Of a DNA stretch of 64,000 bases, positions 8,201-19,923 are shown piece after piece. Origin of the DNA: Caldicellulosiruptor hydrothermalis 108 (GTDB lineage: Bacteria > Bacillota > Thermoanaerobacteria > Caldicellulosiruptorales > Caldicellulosiruptoraceae); assembly GCF_000166355.1 (NCBI RefSeq), contig NC_014652.1, positions 2,268,928-2,332,927 of the forward strand. Direction: 5' to 3'. Numbering within the stretch: the first letter of the stretch is position 1; each line of letters begins with the position of its first letter. Below the pieces are notes generated by a model. The model did no database searches. It was not told the DNA's origin and saw nothing but the letters and a program-made list of their open reading frames with translations. A program made the translations under genes and the position numbers.

Positions 8201-9541
8201 TTAATTCTTTTTTACCCCCTCAGCTGCCTCTTTGGTAAAAATTGTTTTTAAGGTCAACAGTAAAATCTTGATGTCCAAAAAAACAGAATAATTCTTTATA
8301 TATATCAAATCAAGCCTGAGCTTGTCTTCTGGGGTTGTTGCATACTTGCCGTAAACCTGTGCAAGCCCTGTGAGCCCTGCCTTTACATTGTGGCGAAGAG
8401 AATACTCAGGATAGAGCTTTTTAAACTGCTCAACAAAATAAGGACGCTCTGGTCTTGGTCCTATAAAACTCATCTCACCCTTTAGAATATTTATAAGCTG
8501 CGGAAGTTCATCAAGTCTTGTTGCGCGCAAAAATCTCCCAACCCTTGTTATCCTCGGGTCGTTCTCGGTTGCCAGAACAGGGCCTGTCATCTTCTCGGCA
8601 TCTTTCACCATTGTCCTAAACTTTAAAACATAAAACTCTCTCTCTCCTTCTGTAATCCTTTTTTGCCTGTAAATCACTGGTCCTTCAGAGTCAAGTTTTA
8701 TGGCAATTGCAATCAAGATCATTATAGGAAAAGCAATAACCAGCGTAACTGTAGCAAGAAGAATATCGCACACCCTTTTTATGAGCTTTTGTTCAGAAGT
8801 TAGCTCTGGCTGTTCAATTGAAAGTGTTGCAACATCATCAAACTGAATCACCCTCGCTCTTGAAACCAATATATCTCTAAAGTCTGGTGCTATGAAAATA
8901 TGTTTTTTGAATTCTATTGCCTTTCTTACAATCTCACTTTTTAAATTCTCATCCATTTTTGAATAAAGATAAATTGTATCAACAACTTTTATATATGGTA
9001 TCAACTCTTCAATAGCCTTCGGCTCAAGAACATACTTTACATCAATCCACCCTTTTGAAATATTTTGAAGCTTTTGAGCAAACTCCTGCGCTTTTGGCAT
9101 CTCTCCAATCACAAGTACATGCTTGACACCTTGAACTCTTTTGAAAACATATAGGACAAGCCCTCTCCAACCCAAAAGCAATAAAAATTGCACAAAAAAG
9201 GCAATTATAAATATACTGCGCGGGAAAGCAAAGTGTCTGTAGAAAAATGTTGATACAACTGTTAAAAATTGTAGAAGCATTAGAGCCAGACCCAGCGAAA
9301 ATGCTATTTCGCTAATGGTTTTCATTGTTATTGTATAAAGTCCGTAAATATTCAAAAGTATAAGAGCAAAGAGAGTTATTTGAGGAATTAATGTATAATA
9401 AGGCATGAAATTTTTCTCTGGGAATGTAAAGTTGAATTTTATTATATATGCAAGAATGTAACCTGCGTGTATAAGTAAAATGTCCATAAGAACAACAAAA
9501 AATTTGCTAAGCTTGTGATAGCTTTTAATATACGACTTCAT
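8201..9541 (-). CDS. Polyprenyl-phosphate sugar phosphotransferase (WbaP/CpsE-like)
   Basis: This 446-residue membrane enzyme should transfer a sugar-1-phosphate to undecaprenyl phosphate, the first step of exopolysaccharide or capsule unit assembly. The N-terminal part (about 1-130) has four to five membrane helices. A Rossmann-like middle domain follows ([16 protein letters not shown]), then a re-entrant or membrane helix near 255-275. The bacterial sugar transferase domain shows [46 protein letters not shown] and [12 protein letters not shown]. The ATG at 9541 follows GGAG by 10 bases. The sugar may be glucose or galactose; this cannot be told from the sequence. Confidence 0.92.
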   Translation of the reverse strand: MKSYIKSYHKLSKFFVVLMDILLIHAGYILAYIIKFNFTFPEKNFMPYYTLIPQITLFALILLNIYGLYTITMKTISEIAFSLGLALMLLQFLTVVSTFFYRHFAFPRSIFIIAFFVQFLLLLGWRGLVLYVFKRVQGVKHVLVIGEMPKAQEFAQKLQNISKGWIDVKYVLEPKAIEELIPYIKVVDTIYLYSKMDENLKSEIVRKAIEFKKHIFIAPDFRDILVSRARVIQFDDVATLSIEQPELTSEQKLIKRVCDILLATVTLVIAFPIMILIAIAIKLDSEGPVIYRQKRITEGEREFYVLKFRTMVKDAEKMTGPVLATENDPRITRVGRFLRATRLDELPQLINILKGEMSFIGPRPERPYFVEQFKKLYPEYSLRHNVKAGLTGLAQVYGKYATTPEDKLRLDLIYIKNYSVFLDIKILLLTLKTIFTKEAAEGVKKN

Positions 9542-9557
9542 TTCCTACCATCTCCGC

Positions 9558-10781
9558 TTATAATATTTTTTCTAACCTGTCTGCAAGCATCTTTATATCA
9601 TGGTGCTTTTGAACATACTCTCTTCCCTTTTGTCCAATTCTCTCTCTTTCTTCTTTTGACATAGCATACAAGCTCAATATTGCCTCAGCAAATGCTTTGC
9701 TGTCATAACTTTGGCAGGAAATTCCTGCACCCGACTCTTTGACAATATCATTTGCTACATTTCCCGCAAAAACAATCGGCTTTGCAGCACACAAATAGTC
9801 AAAAAGCTTATTAAGTGATATTCCAAACCTGTAAACTTTTAGATTGTGCATAGAAACAAGTGTTATGTCAACGCGCTCAAGTAAGCTTGGCACAGAAAGC
9901 TTTGAGATAGGAGAATAAAAAAATACATTTTTAAGTCCAAGCTCCTTTGCCATGTTTTCAAGCTTTTCTTTTTCAGGACCGTCACCTATTATCAAAAAAT
10001 GGATTCTATCACCTACATTTTCCTGGACAATTTTTGCAGCCTCTATTATGGTCTCCATTGCATTTGCTTGTCCAAGCGCACCCAAGTAACAAGCCTTAAA
10101 ACATCCTCGATGCTCATCTAAAATCTTTTTCGCTTCTTCTGAAAGAATACTTTTAAGACTATCAAACCTTTCTATATCACATCCGTTAGGAATATGAACA
10201 ACTTTCTTTTTATCAATACCCAAACTTTCTATGTACTGGTCTGCCTTTGGCAATACCGTTACAACATAGTCTGCTTTTGTGTAAATAAACTTTTCAAGAC
10301 TTCTCAAAAGCTTTACAATTATACTCTCTTCCTTCAACGCACCAAGGTCAATACCACTTTGGGGCCAAAGGTCCCTAACCTCTGCAATGAATCTGCATTT
10401 AAATTTTTTTGATAGTAGATACCCTACAATCCATGCAAGAGGATGAAACGAAGATGCCAATATTACATCAGGCCTTTCAAACTTTCTTGCAATGAAATAA
10501 AGGTTTTTGGCATATGAAAATATGTTAAAAAGTCTTTTTATATCATTCTTTTTATAAGGAAACGTCTTTATCCACACAAACTTTACTTTCTCATATTCCT
10601 CTATTTTAAATTTCTTGCCTTTTTCTAACATCTCAACCCTCTGTTTGTGGTCAAAACTTGAAGCAAAGATGGTAACGCTATAACCTCTTTCTGCAAGCTG
10701 CTTAGCAAAATCAAAATGCCTTGTAATTCCTCCAACTTTTGGTGGAATTGCATAGTGATTAAATATCCAAACCTTTTTCAA
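9558..10781 (-). CDS. Family 4 glycosyltransferase (WbuB-like)
   Basis: The protein is a two-lobed GT-B glycosyltransferase. The N-lobe motif is KVWIFNHYAIPPKVGGITRH, the donor-site segment is CYLGALGQANAMETIIEAA, and the C-terminal part GISLNKLFDYLCAAKPIVFA is the usual ligand-binding loop. I place the start at TTG 10781 (407 aa), because it restores the family N-terminus and has an AGAGGAAG upstream. An in-frame ATG at 10853 has no Shine-Dalgarno and sits at the probable transcription start. It is the first of three leftward polysaccharide genes. Donor and acceptor sugars are unknown. Confidence 0.88.
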   Translation of the reverse strand: MKKVWIFNHYAIPPKVGGITRHFDFAKQLAERGYSVTIFASSFDHKQRVEMLEKGKKFKIEEYEKVKFVWIKTFPYKKNDIKRLFNIFSYAKNLYFIARKFERPDVILASSFHPLAWIVGYLLSKKFKCRFIAEVRDLWPQSGIDLGALKEESIIVKLLRSLEKFIYTKADYVVTVLPKADQYIESLGIDKKKVVHIPNGCDIERFDSLKSILSEEAKKILDEHRGCFKACYLGALGQANAMETIIEAAKIVQENVGDRIHFLIIGDGPEKEKLENMAKELGLKNVFFYSPISKLSVPSLLERVDITLVSMHNLKVYRFGISLNKLFDYLCAAKPIVFAGNVANDIVKESGAGISCQSYDSKAFAEAILSLYAMSKEERERIGQKGREYVQKHHDIKMLADRLEKIL

Positions 10782-10857
10782 CTTTCTTCTTCCTCTCTGC
10801 AAGACTACTTTTCTAAAACTTTGCCTTTGTAACAAATCCGAAACATTGTCCATATTG

Positions 10858-10886
10858 AGTATATCACAATTCGGACTGATTATTAA
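10858..10886 (-). promoter_or_regulatory. Probable promoter of the polysaccharide genes
   Basis: On the minus strand TATACT (10863-10858) lies 17 bp from TTAATA (10886-10881). Initiation would fall near 10851, which supports a translation start downstream of the in-frame ATG at 10853. The -35 match is weak (4 of 6). Confidence 0.4.
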
Positions 10887-11042
10887 TATCCAAAATCAAA
10901 CTGATATAATTGACTGTTTTATGTCAAAATAGTGCAAAATAAAGGCAAAATAATTAAAGTAGGCAGTTTGGCAAAAAAGATATAATTAAGATAAGTTCAT
11001 TGGCTAACAAAGACTTTCTTTTAGAAAGGAGTTTAATAAAAA

Positions 11043-13478
11043 ATGAAGTTTGGATATTTTGACGATGCCAAAAGAGAGTATGTCATAACAACACCTCTTA
11101 CACCATATCCTTGGATAAACTATCTTGGAATGAAAGACTTTTTATCTTTAATCTCAAACCACGCTGGAGGTTACTGTTTTTATAAGGATGCAAGGCTTCG
11201 AAGAATAACAAGATTCCGTTATAACAATGTTCCACTTGATATGGGCGGAAGATATTTCTATATAAAAGACAATGAGGATTTCTGGTCACCCTCATGGATG
11301 CCAACAAGAAAAGATCTTGAGTTTTATGAATGTCGCCATGGTCTTGGATATACAATCATAACAGGAAGAAGAAATGGCGTTGAGGTGGAGCAAACATTTT
11401 TTGTGCCAGTTGATGAAAACTGTGAGATACACTATCTTAAGATAACAAACAAATCTACCCAGCCAAAGGATTTGACACTCTTTTCATTGATTGAGTTTTG
11501 TCTTTGGAACGCGCTTGACGATATGACAAACTTCCAAAGAAATTTAAGTACAGGTGAGGTTGAAATAGAAGGCTCTGTGATTTACCATAAAACAGAGTAC
11601 AGAGAGCGTAGAAATCATTATTCTTTTTATTCTGTAAACGTTCCAATCGATGGATTTGACACAGACAGGGACACATTTCTTGGTCTTTACAGAGGGTTTG
11701 ATGCGCCTGTGGCAGTTGAAAATGGGCAAAGTTTTAATTCAGAAGCTCACGGCTGGTCACCTATTGCATCGCATATGATAAAAATCTCTTTGCAGCCAGG
11801 GGAGACAAAAGAGCTTGTATTTGTGCTGGGTTATGTAGAAAATGATGAAGATAAAAAATGGCTCAAAAAAGGCGTCATAAACAAAGAAAAGGCTTACAAA
11901 ATGATAGAAAAATTCAAAAACCCAGAAGACGTCCAAAGATCATTCGAAAATTTGAGGCTATTTTGGAGCAATCTAGTGAACAAGTTTAACGTTCTAACTG
12001 GCATAGACAAGGTAGATAGAATGGTAAATATCTGGAACCAGTATCAGTGTATGGTAACATTCAACCTGTCAAGAAGTGCTTCATACTTTGAGTCTGGAAT
12101 AGGAAGAGGAATGGGGTTCAGAGATTCTAACCAAGATATTCTTGGTTTTGTTCACCAGATACCAGAACGGGCAAGAGAAAGAATATTGGATTTAGCCGCA
12201 ACCCAGCTTGAAGATGGCGGTGCTTACCATCAATATCAGCCTCTTACAAAAAGAGGCAACAATGAAATAGGTAGCAATTTCAACGACGACCCGTTGTGGC
12301 TCATACTCTCAACTGCACATTACATCAAGGAAACAGGAGACTGGTCCATTCTTGATGAAATTGTTCCTTTTGAAAATGACCCGCAAAAGGCTGCTTCAAT
12401 GTTTGAACACCTGAGAAGGGCATTTTACCATGTTGTGAACAACTTAGGACCGCATGGACTTCCACTCATAGGCAGGGCTGACTGGAATGACTGTTTGAAC
12501 CTCAATGCTTTTTCAACAAACCCTGATGAGTCGTTCCAGACATGTGATAACAAGGACGGCAAAACTGCAGAATCTGTTATGATAGCAGGGATGTTTGTCT
12601 ATGTTGGAAAGGAATTTGTAAAGATTTGTGAAAGGTTGGGTAAAGAAGATATTGCAAAAGATGCACAATACCACATTGAAAAGATGAAAGAGGCAATTTT
12701 AAATTATGGTTACGATGGCGAGTGGTTTTTAAGAGCATATGACTACTTTGGAAACAAAGTTGGAAGCAAAGAAAATGATGAGGGTAAGATATTTATTGAA
12801 ACACAAGGTTTTTGTGTAATGGCAGGAATAGGACTTGATGATGGAAAGGCTATCTCTGCACTTGATTCTGTTAAAAAGTATCTTGATACAGAACATGGAA
12901 TTGTACTGGTTCAGCCGGCATTTACTGAGTATAAAATTCATTTAGGAGAGATTACAAGCTATCCACCCGGCTATAAGGAAAATGCAGCAGTTTTTTGTCA
13001 CAACAACCCGTGGATTATAATAGCAGAGTGCATAGTTGGAAGAGGAGACAGAGCATTTGAATACTGGGCAAAGATCGCACCATCGTACAGAGAAGAGATA
13101 AGCGATGTGCACAAGCTTGAACCATATGTATACTGCCAGATGATTGCTGGAAAAGATGCATACAAACCGGGAGAAGCAAAAAATTCATGGCTCACTGGAT
13201 CTGCTGCATGGAATTTTGTTGCAATGACACAGTGGATTTTAGGAATAAGACCTGACTTTGACGGACTTTTAATAGATCCTTGCATACCAAGAGAGTGGAA
13301 AGGATTTACTGTAAAGAGGGTGTTCAGAAATGCAGTTTACAATATCCAAGTAAAAAACCCTGATGGCGTTTCAAAAGGTGTCAAAAAAGTGGTTGTTGAT
13401 GGTAAAGAACTTTCTGGCAATTTAATACCAGCTTTCTCAGATGGCAAAGAGCATTTTGTTGAAGTGACAATGGGATAG
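11043..13478 (+). CDS. Cellobiose phosphorylase (GH94)
   Basis: The 811-residue cytoplasmic enzyme splits cellobiose with phosphate into glucose 1-phosphate and glucose, sparing one ATP per disaccharide. It aligns over its full length with clostridial cellobiose phosphorylases: N-terminal [50 protein letters not shown], and the (alpha/alpha)6 catalytic part with [11 protein letters not shown]. Asp483 in this motif is the expected general acid. C-terminal features are [10 protein letters not shown] and GSAAWNF. The start ATG has AAAGGAG with 11-base spacing. A second GH94 gene follows after 25 bp, so they form an operon. Confidence 0.95.
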   Translation: MKFGYFDDAKREYVITTPLTPYPWINYLGMKDFLSLISNHAGGYCFYKDARLRRITRFRYNNVPLDMGGRYFYIKDNEDFWSPSWMPTRKDLEFYECRHGLGYTIITGRRNGVEVEQTFFVPVDENCEIHYLKITNKSTQPKDLTLFSLIEFCLWNALDDMTNFQRNLSTGEVEIEGSVIYHKTEYRERRNHYSFYSVNVPIDGFDTDRDTFLGLYRGFDAPVAVENGQSFNSEAHGWSPIASHMIKISLQPGETKELVFVLGYVENDEDKKWLKKGVINKEKAYKMIEKFKNPEDVQRSFENLRLFWSNLVNKFNVLTGIDKVDRMVNIWNQYQCMVTFNLSRSASYFESGIGRGMGFRDSNQDILGFVHQIPERARERILDLAATQLEDGGAYHQYQPLTKRGNNEIGSNFNDDPLWLILSTAHYIKETGDWSILDEIVPFENDPQKAASMFEHLRRAFYHVVNNLGPHGLPLIGRADWNDCLNLNAFSTNPDESFQTCDNKDGKTAESVMIAGMFVYVGKEFVKICERLGKEDIAKDAQYHIEKMKEAILNYGYDGEWFLRAYDYFGNKVGSKENDEGKIFIETQGFCVMAGIGLDDGKAISALDSVKKYLDTEHGIVLVQPAFTEYKIHLGEITSYPPGYKENAAVFCHNNPWIIIAECIVGRGDRAFEYWAKIAPSYREEISDVHKLEPYVYCQMIAGKDAYKPGEAKNSWLTGSAAWNFVAMTQWILGIRPDFDGLLIDPCIPREWKGFTVKRVFRNAVYNIQVKNPDGVSKGVKKVVVDGKELSGNLIPAFSDGKEHFVEVTMG

Positions 13479-13503
13479 AAAAATTTTAAGGAGGGTATTT
13501 TTT

Positions 13504-15876
13504 ATGAATTATGGATACTTTGATTCTCAAAACAGAGAGTATGTTATAACAAACCCCAAAACACCAACTTCATGGGTAAATTATTTAGGAACAAGTGACT
13601 ATTGTCTTATAATCTCAAATAATGCTTCAGGTTATTCTTTTTACAAATCCCCAAAGCTTGGAAGAGTGACACGTTTTAGGTTTAACAGCATTTCAATGGG
13701 CAGACCTGGAAGATATGTATATATCAAGGATGAAAAGACAAAAGACTTCTGGTCAATAAGCTGGCAACCTGTTGGAAAGCCTCTTGAAAGTTTTAACAGC
13801 ATCTGTCGACATGGTCTTGGATATTCAATATTTGAAAGTAAATATAGCAACATAACCTCATCTTTAAAAATCTTTGTGCCAGTAGACAAACCAATTGAAA
13901 TCTGGGAAGTTAAAATCAAGAATGAGTCAGGTGAGAAAAAGGAACTATCGGTATTTACTTATACAGAGTTCTGTCTTTGGAATTCCATGCTTGACATGAT
14001 GGATTTTCAGTATATTCTTTACACCTGCAGAATGGGTTACAACAAAGAAGATGAAATTGTAGATTATTCTATCAAGCTCTGGAGTCCTTATGAACCAAAA
14101 GCTTTTTTCACATGCACAAATAAAAAGATTGAAAGTTTTGATACAGACAGAGATGTGTTTATTGGTCCATATAACAGTGAGGCTAATCCAGAAGCTATTC
14201 AAAATGGCAGGTGTTTTGGGTCAATTGCAATAGGTGGAAACCCATGCGCTGCAACACAGGTAAAAATTGAACTTCAGCCCGGTCAGGAAGAATATTTAGT
14301 GTTTGTACTGGGAATAGGAGATGCATACAAGGAAGGAAAAGAATATAAAAAACTATTTGCATCAAAAGAAAATATCCAAAAAGAATTTGAAAAGGTGCAA
14401 AAGTACTGGGATGACAGACTTAGCAAGTTCAAATGCTCAACACCAAACGAAAAGATGAATTTGATGTTGAACATATGGAACCAGTATCAGTGCCATACAA
14501 CATTTAACTGGTCAAGATCTGCATCATTTATAGAGGCTGGCGGAAGAGACGGACTTGGCTTTAGAGATTCTTCACAGGATGTATTAGGCGTTGCACATTC
14601 AATCCCTCAAGAGGTAAGAAAAAGACTTATTGAACTTTTGAAGGCTCAGCTTTCTGAAGGATATGCGATGCATCATTTCCAGCCTCTTACATGGGCTCAA
14701 GGAGAACATAATATACCACCACGTGAGAGAATTTATTCAGACGACCACTTATGGCTTTTGATTGCTGTGCCACACTATATAAAAGAAACAGGTGATTTTT
14801 CTATCTTAGATGAAGTTGTTGAGTATGCGGACAAGTCAAGTGCTTCTGTTTATGAGCATTTAAAACAAGCTTTGGAGTTTTCATGGAGGCATAGGGGAAA
14901 ACATGGACTTTTGCTTGGTCTTGCTGCTGACTGGAATGACTGTATCAACCTCAAAGACGGTGGCGAGAGTACATGGTCAACCCAGCTTTATTACAAGGCT
15001 TTATCTGAGTTTATAGAACTTGCTGAGTATATTGGAAAGACTGATGATGTTGAAAAGTACAAAGCTTATAGAGATGAAATCAAAAAGGCAATGGAAGAGT
15101 ATACATGGGATGGCGAGTGGTTTGTAAGAGGGTATTTGGCAAGCGGCAAAAAACTTGGATCAAAAGAAAGTGATCAGAGCAAGATTTTCCTAAATTCTCA
15201 GTCATGGTCAGTATTCTCTGGCGCTTTTGTTGATGAAAAAGGCAAAATGGCAATGGACAGTGTCAAAAAGTATCTCGCAACAGAACATGGGTGTGTCAAA
15301 AACTGGCCAGCTTATGTTGATTATATTATAGAGGTTGGGGCTGTAACCTCTTTCCCGCCGGGATTAAAAGAAAATGCTGCTATTTTCTGTCATGCTAATA
15401 CATGGGTAATTATTGCAGAGGCTGTACTTGGAAGAGGCGATTATGCTTTTGAATACTATATGTCGTTTCTTCCTGCAAACAAAAATGATATTGCTGAAAT
15501 CTATACCATAGAACCTTATGTTTATTCCCAGTTTATTACCGGAAAAGAACATCCATATTATTTTGGTCGTTCGCGAAATCCATGGTTGACAGGTACTGCA
15601 ACATGGGCATTTGTTGCAGCAACACAGTATATCCTTGGAATAAGACCTCACTATAAAGGGCTTATTATTGACCCATGCATACCACAGCAGTGGGACGGTT
15701 TTGAAGTTGAGAGAGTTTTCAGAGGAAGAAAACTTTCCATTAAGGTTTCAAATCCAGACCATATTTCAAAAGGTGTTAAAAAGATATTAGTAAATGGAAA
15801 AGAGATTGTGAGTAATTTGATTCCAGTAGAATTGCTTGACAATGAGAATGTAATTGAAGTTGTAATGGGAAAATAA
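13504..15876 (+). CDS. Cellodextrin phosphorylase-type GH94 enzyme
   Basis: The 790-residue paralogue of the preceding gene has YVITNPKTPTSWVNYLGTSD, GYSFYKSPKLGRVTRFRFN and LAADWNDCINL, with Asp479 as the general acid. It lacks a signal peptide. Divergence at the subsites (FQPLTWAQGEHNIPPRERIY where the neighbour has [14 protein letters not shown]) suggests a different acceptor length. By analogy with the paired GH94 genes of Clostridium stercorarium, it probably releases glucose 1-phosphate from cellodextrins longer than cellobiose. Laminaribiose- or chitobiose-type specificity is possible. A strong Shine-Dalgarno (AAGGAGGG, 8 bases) precedes the ATG, and a terminator follows. Confidence 0.88.
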   Translation: MNYGYFDSQNREYVITNPKTPTSWVNYLGTSDYCLIISNNASGYSFYKSPKLGRVTRFRFNSISMGRPGRYVYIKDEKTKDFWSISWQPVGKPLESFNSICRHGLGYSIFESKYSNITSSLKIFVPVDKPIEIWEVKIKNESGEKKELSVFTYTEFCLWNSMLDMMDFQYILYTCRMGYNKEDEIVDYSIKLWSPYEPKAFFTCTNKKIESFDTDRDVFIGPYNSEANPEAIQNGRCFGSIAIGGNPCAATQVKIELQPGQEEYLVFVLGIGDAYKEGKEYKKLFASKENIQKEFEKVQKYWDDRLSKFKCSTPNEKMNLMLNIWNQYQCHTTFNWSRSASFIEAGGRDGLGFRDSSQDVLGVAHSIPQEVRKRLIELLKAQLSEGYAMHHFQPLTWAQGEHNIPPRERIYSDDHLWLLIAVPHYIKETGDFSILDEVVEYADKSSASVYEHLKQALEFSWRHRGKHGLLLGLAADWNDCINLKDGGESTWSTQLYYKALSEFIELAEYIGKTDDVEKYKAYRDEIKKAMEEYTWDGEWFVRGYLASGKKLGSKESDQSKIFLNSQSWSVFSGAFVDEKGKMAMDSVKKYLATEHGCVKNWPAYVDYIIEVGAVTSFPPGLKENAAIFCHANTWVIIAEAVLGRGDYAFEYYMSFLPANKNDIAEIYTIEPYVYSQFITGKEHPYYFGRSRNPWLTGTATWAFVAATQYILGIRPHYKGLIIDPCIPQQWDGFEVERVFRGRKLSIKVSNPDHISKGVKKILVNGKEIVSNLIPVELLDNENVIEVVMGK

Positions 15877-15911
15877 TATTTAAGACAGGAAAATAAAACT
15901 ACAAAAAAGAG

Positions 15912-15954
15912 GAGGCACACCATTGCATATTTAAAGTGGTGTGTCTCTTTTTTT
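15912..15954 (+). terminator. Rho-independent terminator of the GH94 operon
   Basis: An 11-bp stem (GAGGCACACCA at 15912-15922 with TGGTGTGTCTC at 15937-15947, one G-U pair) is followed by seven T. It ends the two-gene GH94 unit before the beta-glucosidase gene. Confidence 0.9.
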
Positions 15955-16071
15955 GTTTCTTTTCTAAAACATCTACTGGTGAAAAACATCTAAAAATTTT
16001 GCTATATTCACTTAAAATTTTTATTTGCAAACTCAAATTTTATATGGCAATATATTTTGATATGAGTGTAA

Positions 16072-17475
<1,404 letters not shown>

Positions 17476-17488
17476 TTACAAATAGAAG

Positions 17489-17527
17489 CGGGCTTTTGGA
17501 AAAATCACTTTCTCAAAAGCCCGTTTT
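17489..17527. terminator. Bidirectional terminator between bglA and ogt
   Basis: CGGGCTTTTG (17489-17498) pairs with CAAAAGCCCG (17514-17523), flanked by A on the left and T on the right, so it can serve both convergent genes. Its right arm lies inside the last codons of the leftward ogt gene. Confidence 0.85.
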
Positions 17528-18047
17528 CTATTTTCCATCCCTCATGTGAAAGTAGCCAAATCTTTTTTTCAAGCCCACCACTAAAACCGCCCAAGGACAA
17601 ATCTGACTTGACCACCCGGTGGCATGGAACAATTATCACAGCTGGATTTTTCCCAACAGCATTCCCAACTGCTCTTGCACCCTGGAGCTTTCCAACTTTT
17701 TTGGCAAGTTCTCTATAAGAAATTACACTTCCAAAGTGAACTTTTATAAGTTCATTCCAAACTCTTTTTTGAAACTCTGTCCCTTGCAGCTGAAGTTTTA
17801 GCTCAAAAGTGGTTCTCTTCCCTTCAAAATACTCTTCAAGTTGCAAAATAGCTTCCCTTACAACAGGGCTTATTACCTCTCCCTCATCTTTGCGTGAAAC
17901 AAACTCCACTGATACTATGCTATCGTCTTGTCCTACAATCTTTATCAGTCCAATTGGAGATAGCAGATAACCAACAGATTTTTTCAATTTAAATTCCCCC
18001 GCTCTTTTAACTAATACTTTTAACAACTTTGTATATAATCGCTCCAA
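17505..18047 (-). CDS. ogt: Methylated-DNA--protein-cysteine methyltransferase
   Basis: The 180-residue suicide repair protein moves the methyl group from O6-methylguanine to its own cysteine. The active site IIVPCHRVV has Cys142. Helix-turn-helix region: FGSVISYRELAKKVGKLQGARAVGNA. A beta-rich N-terminal domain precedes it. The start at TTG 18047 has GGAG with 8-base spacing and overlaps the upstream gene by 41 bp; an internal TTG at 17987 after GGGGG would give 160 residues, also within the family range. Its last codons form half of the shared terminator stem. Confidence 0.93.
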   Translation of the reverse strand: MERLYTKLLKVLVKRAGEFKLKKSVGYLLSPIGLIKIVGQDDSIVSVEFVSRKDEGEVISPVVREAILQLEEYFEGKRTTFELKLQLQGTEFQKRVWNELIKVHFGSVISYRELAKKVGKLQGARAVGNAVGKNPAVIIVPCHRVVKSDLSLGGFSGGLEKKIWLLSHEGWKIENGLLRK

Positions 18048-18390
18048 TAATTAAGCTCCAAAAAATAATAATAGGAATACCATAATACCATTTCTTTGGC
18101 TTTCCTTCTTGCCAAAGATTTTCTGCCTCTTTCTGGCATTCATTTAAAATAGAATCTGGTATAAGCTTTATTGTTATTGTAACCAGAAGTGGAAGAATTA
18201 TTATATCATCAAGATAACCCAAAATTGGTACAAAATCTGGTACAAAGTCAATTGGCGACAAGGCATATGCAATGGTAATTAAAGCAAATATCTTAGCTAA
18301 AAGAGGTGTATCTCTTCTTTTCATAGCTAAAAAAATAGCCGGAATTTGTTTTTTTAACAATTTTGCTTTTTCTCTTATATTTTTTCTCAA
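18007..18390 (-). CDS. YkvA/DUF1232 family membrane protein
   Basis: The small protein (127 aa from TTG 18390, which follows AGAGGTGG by five bases; an in-frame GTG at 18399 overlaps that site) has the DUF1232 signature YALSPIDFVPDFVPILGYLDDIIILPLLV near the middle. One further membrane helix lies at the C-terminus (IPIIIFWSLIIGAIIYKVV). The molecular role of the family is not established. It sits between the rRNA methyltransferase and ogt in a leftward run and overlaps ogt. Confidence 0.8.
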   Translation of the reverse strand: MRKNIREKAKLLKKQIPAIFLAMKRRDTPLLAKIFALITIAYALSPIDFVPDFVPILGYLDDIIILPLLVTITIKLIPDSILNECQKEAENLWQEGKPKKWYYGIPIIIFWSLIIGAIIYKVVKSIS

Positions 18391-18404
18391 TGAATCCACC
18401 TCTT

Positions 18405-19760
18405 TTAACTGTAGCCTTTTTTAAACAATGCTACGCACTCTACATGAAATGTCTGTGGAAACATATCAACAGGTTGAACTTCTAAAATCTCATAGCCGCC
18501 CGAATAAAGTATGTTAGCATCTCTTGCAAGTGTTGAAGGATTGCAGGATACATAGATTATGTTTGAAATCTTGTGCTCTATCAAGCTTTCTAAGAGCTCT
18601 TTTTCACATCCACTTCGCGGAGGGTCAAGAATCACAGCCTGGGGTATAATTCCGCTTTTCAATAACTTTGGAATTTCAATCTCAGCACAGCCGCATATAA
18701 ATTCAATATTCGAAATGCTGTTATTCTTGCTGCTTTTTTTAGCATCTTCAACTGCATCTTCAACAATCTCTATAGCGTAAACCTTTTTGCAAAAAGGAGC
18801 AATGAACATTGAAATGGTGCCTATCCCGGAGTATATGTCAAATACAACTTCTGCTTCAATATTACGCAGATATTTAACTACCTGACTGTAGAGCACCTCT
18901 GTTTGTACAGAATTTACCTGAAAAAATGATTTTGGAGAAATTTCAAATGTTAAATTCCCTATCTTATCTTTTATTGTGCTACTGCCCCAGATTAATATGT
19001 CTTCATCACCCAGTATTACATTTGTCCTTTTAGGGTTCAAGTTTAAATAGAGTGATTTAATTTTGGGAAACTTGTCTAAAATGTCTTTTTTAATAGCCTC
19101 TAAATTCTCTGGTACTTTTGCGCAAACAAGAATGAGCATCATCTCATCAAATGCAAATGAATTTCTAACAACAATGTGCCTCAAAACTCCCTGATGCTTT
19201 CTTTCGTCATAAACCTCTATCTTGTGCTTTTTTATCATCTCTTTCATACCTTTTATCACATCATCGCAAAACTCATGCTGAATAAGACAGTAATCTATAT
19301 CAACAATATCATGTGTCATCTTTTTATAAAATCCTATTTGGGGTTTTTTATAATCTCCTCCTACTGGAAGTGCAGTTTTGTTTCTGTACCTAAAAGGTTT
19401 TTCCATTCCAATAACATCATTTATTTTGGGGCTGAGCTTCCCTATTCGCCTAAAAGCATCTTCAACAAGAAGTTTTTTTAGGCTTAGCTGATGCTGGTAT
19501 TTTGCATGCATTAAATGACATCCACCACATAAGTGGTAATAAGGGCATTCTGGGTCTTTTCTATATGGGCTTTTTTCTAAAAATTCGACCAGTTTTGCTT
19601 TGGCATATTCCTTTTTTACCTCTTCTATTTTGATTTTTACAACCTCATCAATAAGAACATTGTCAACAAACACTACAAACCCATCAATTCTTGCAATGCC
19701 CTGTGCCTGGTGATTGAGCGTGTCAATCTTGACAATATACTCTTGCGATTTTTTTACCAC
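18405..19760 (-). CDS. 23S rRNA (uracil-5)-methyltransferase, RlmD/RumA family
   Basis: The 451-residue SAM-dependent enzyme makes 5-methyluridine in 23S rRNA (or tRNA in some members). An N-terminal TRAM domain (residues about 1-60) is followed by the iron-sulfur cysteines ECPYYHLCGGC (72, 78, 81). The Rossmann methyltransferase domain has DIYSGIGTISMF, the motif ILDPPRSGCEKEL, and the catalytic Cys in YVSCNPSTLARD. The start is GTG 19760 behind AGGGGG. The exact target uridine (747 or 1939 in E. coli numbering, or both) cannot be told. Confidence 0.92.
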   Translation of the reverse strand: MVKKSQEYIVKIDTLNHQAQGIARIDGFVVFVDNVLIDEVVKIKIEEVKKEYAKAKLVEFLEKSPYRKDPECPYYHLCGGCHLMHAKYQHQLSLKKLLVEDAFRRIGKLSPKINDVIGMEKPFRYRNKTALPVGGDYKKPQIGFYKKMTHDIVDIDYCLIQHEFCDDVIKGMKEMIKKHKIEVYDERKHQGVLRHIVVRNSFAFDEMMLILVCAKVPENLEAIKKDILDKFPKIKSLYLNLNPKRTNVILGDEDILIWGSSTIKDKIGNLTFEISPKSFFQVNSVQTEVLYSQVVKYLRNIEAEVVFDIYSGIGTISMFIAPFCKKVYAIEIVEDAVEDAKKSSKNNSISNIEFICGCAEIEIPKLLKSGIIPQAVILDPPRSGCEKELLESLIEHKISNIIYVSCNPSTLARDANILYSGGYEILEVQPVDMFPQTFHVECVALFKKGYS

Positions 19761-19923
19761 ATCTTTTCCCCCTGATACTTCTTTGTTTTTTTCGCTTTAA
19801 TATTTTACACCATTTTTTAATAGCAAGAAAATAATAATTTCATAAAGTCTTAGAGAAAATATATATTGAAAATCCAAAAGCTACTGTTCATTCGACATTT
19901 AATCTAAAGGAGGTTTGAAAAAA

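Noticed and set aside
10782-10853. Longer N-terminus of the glycosyltransferase from ATG 10853
   Set aside because: No Shine-Dalgarno, lies at the likely transcription start, and the extra residues are not family-like.
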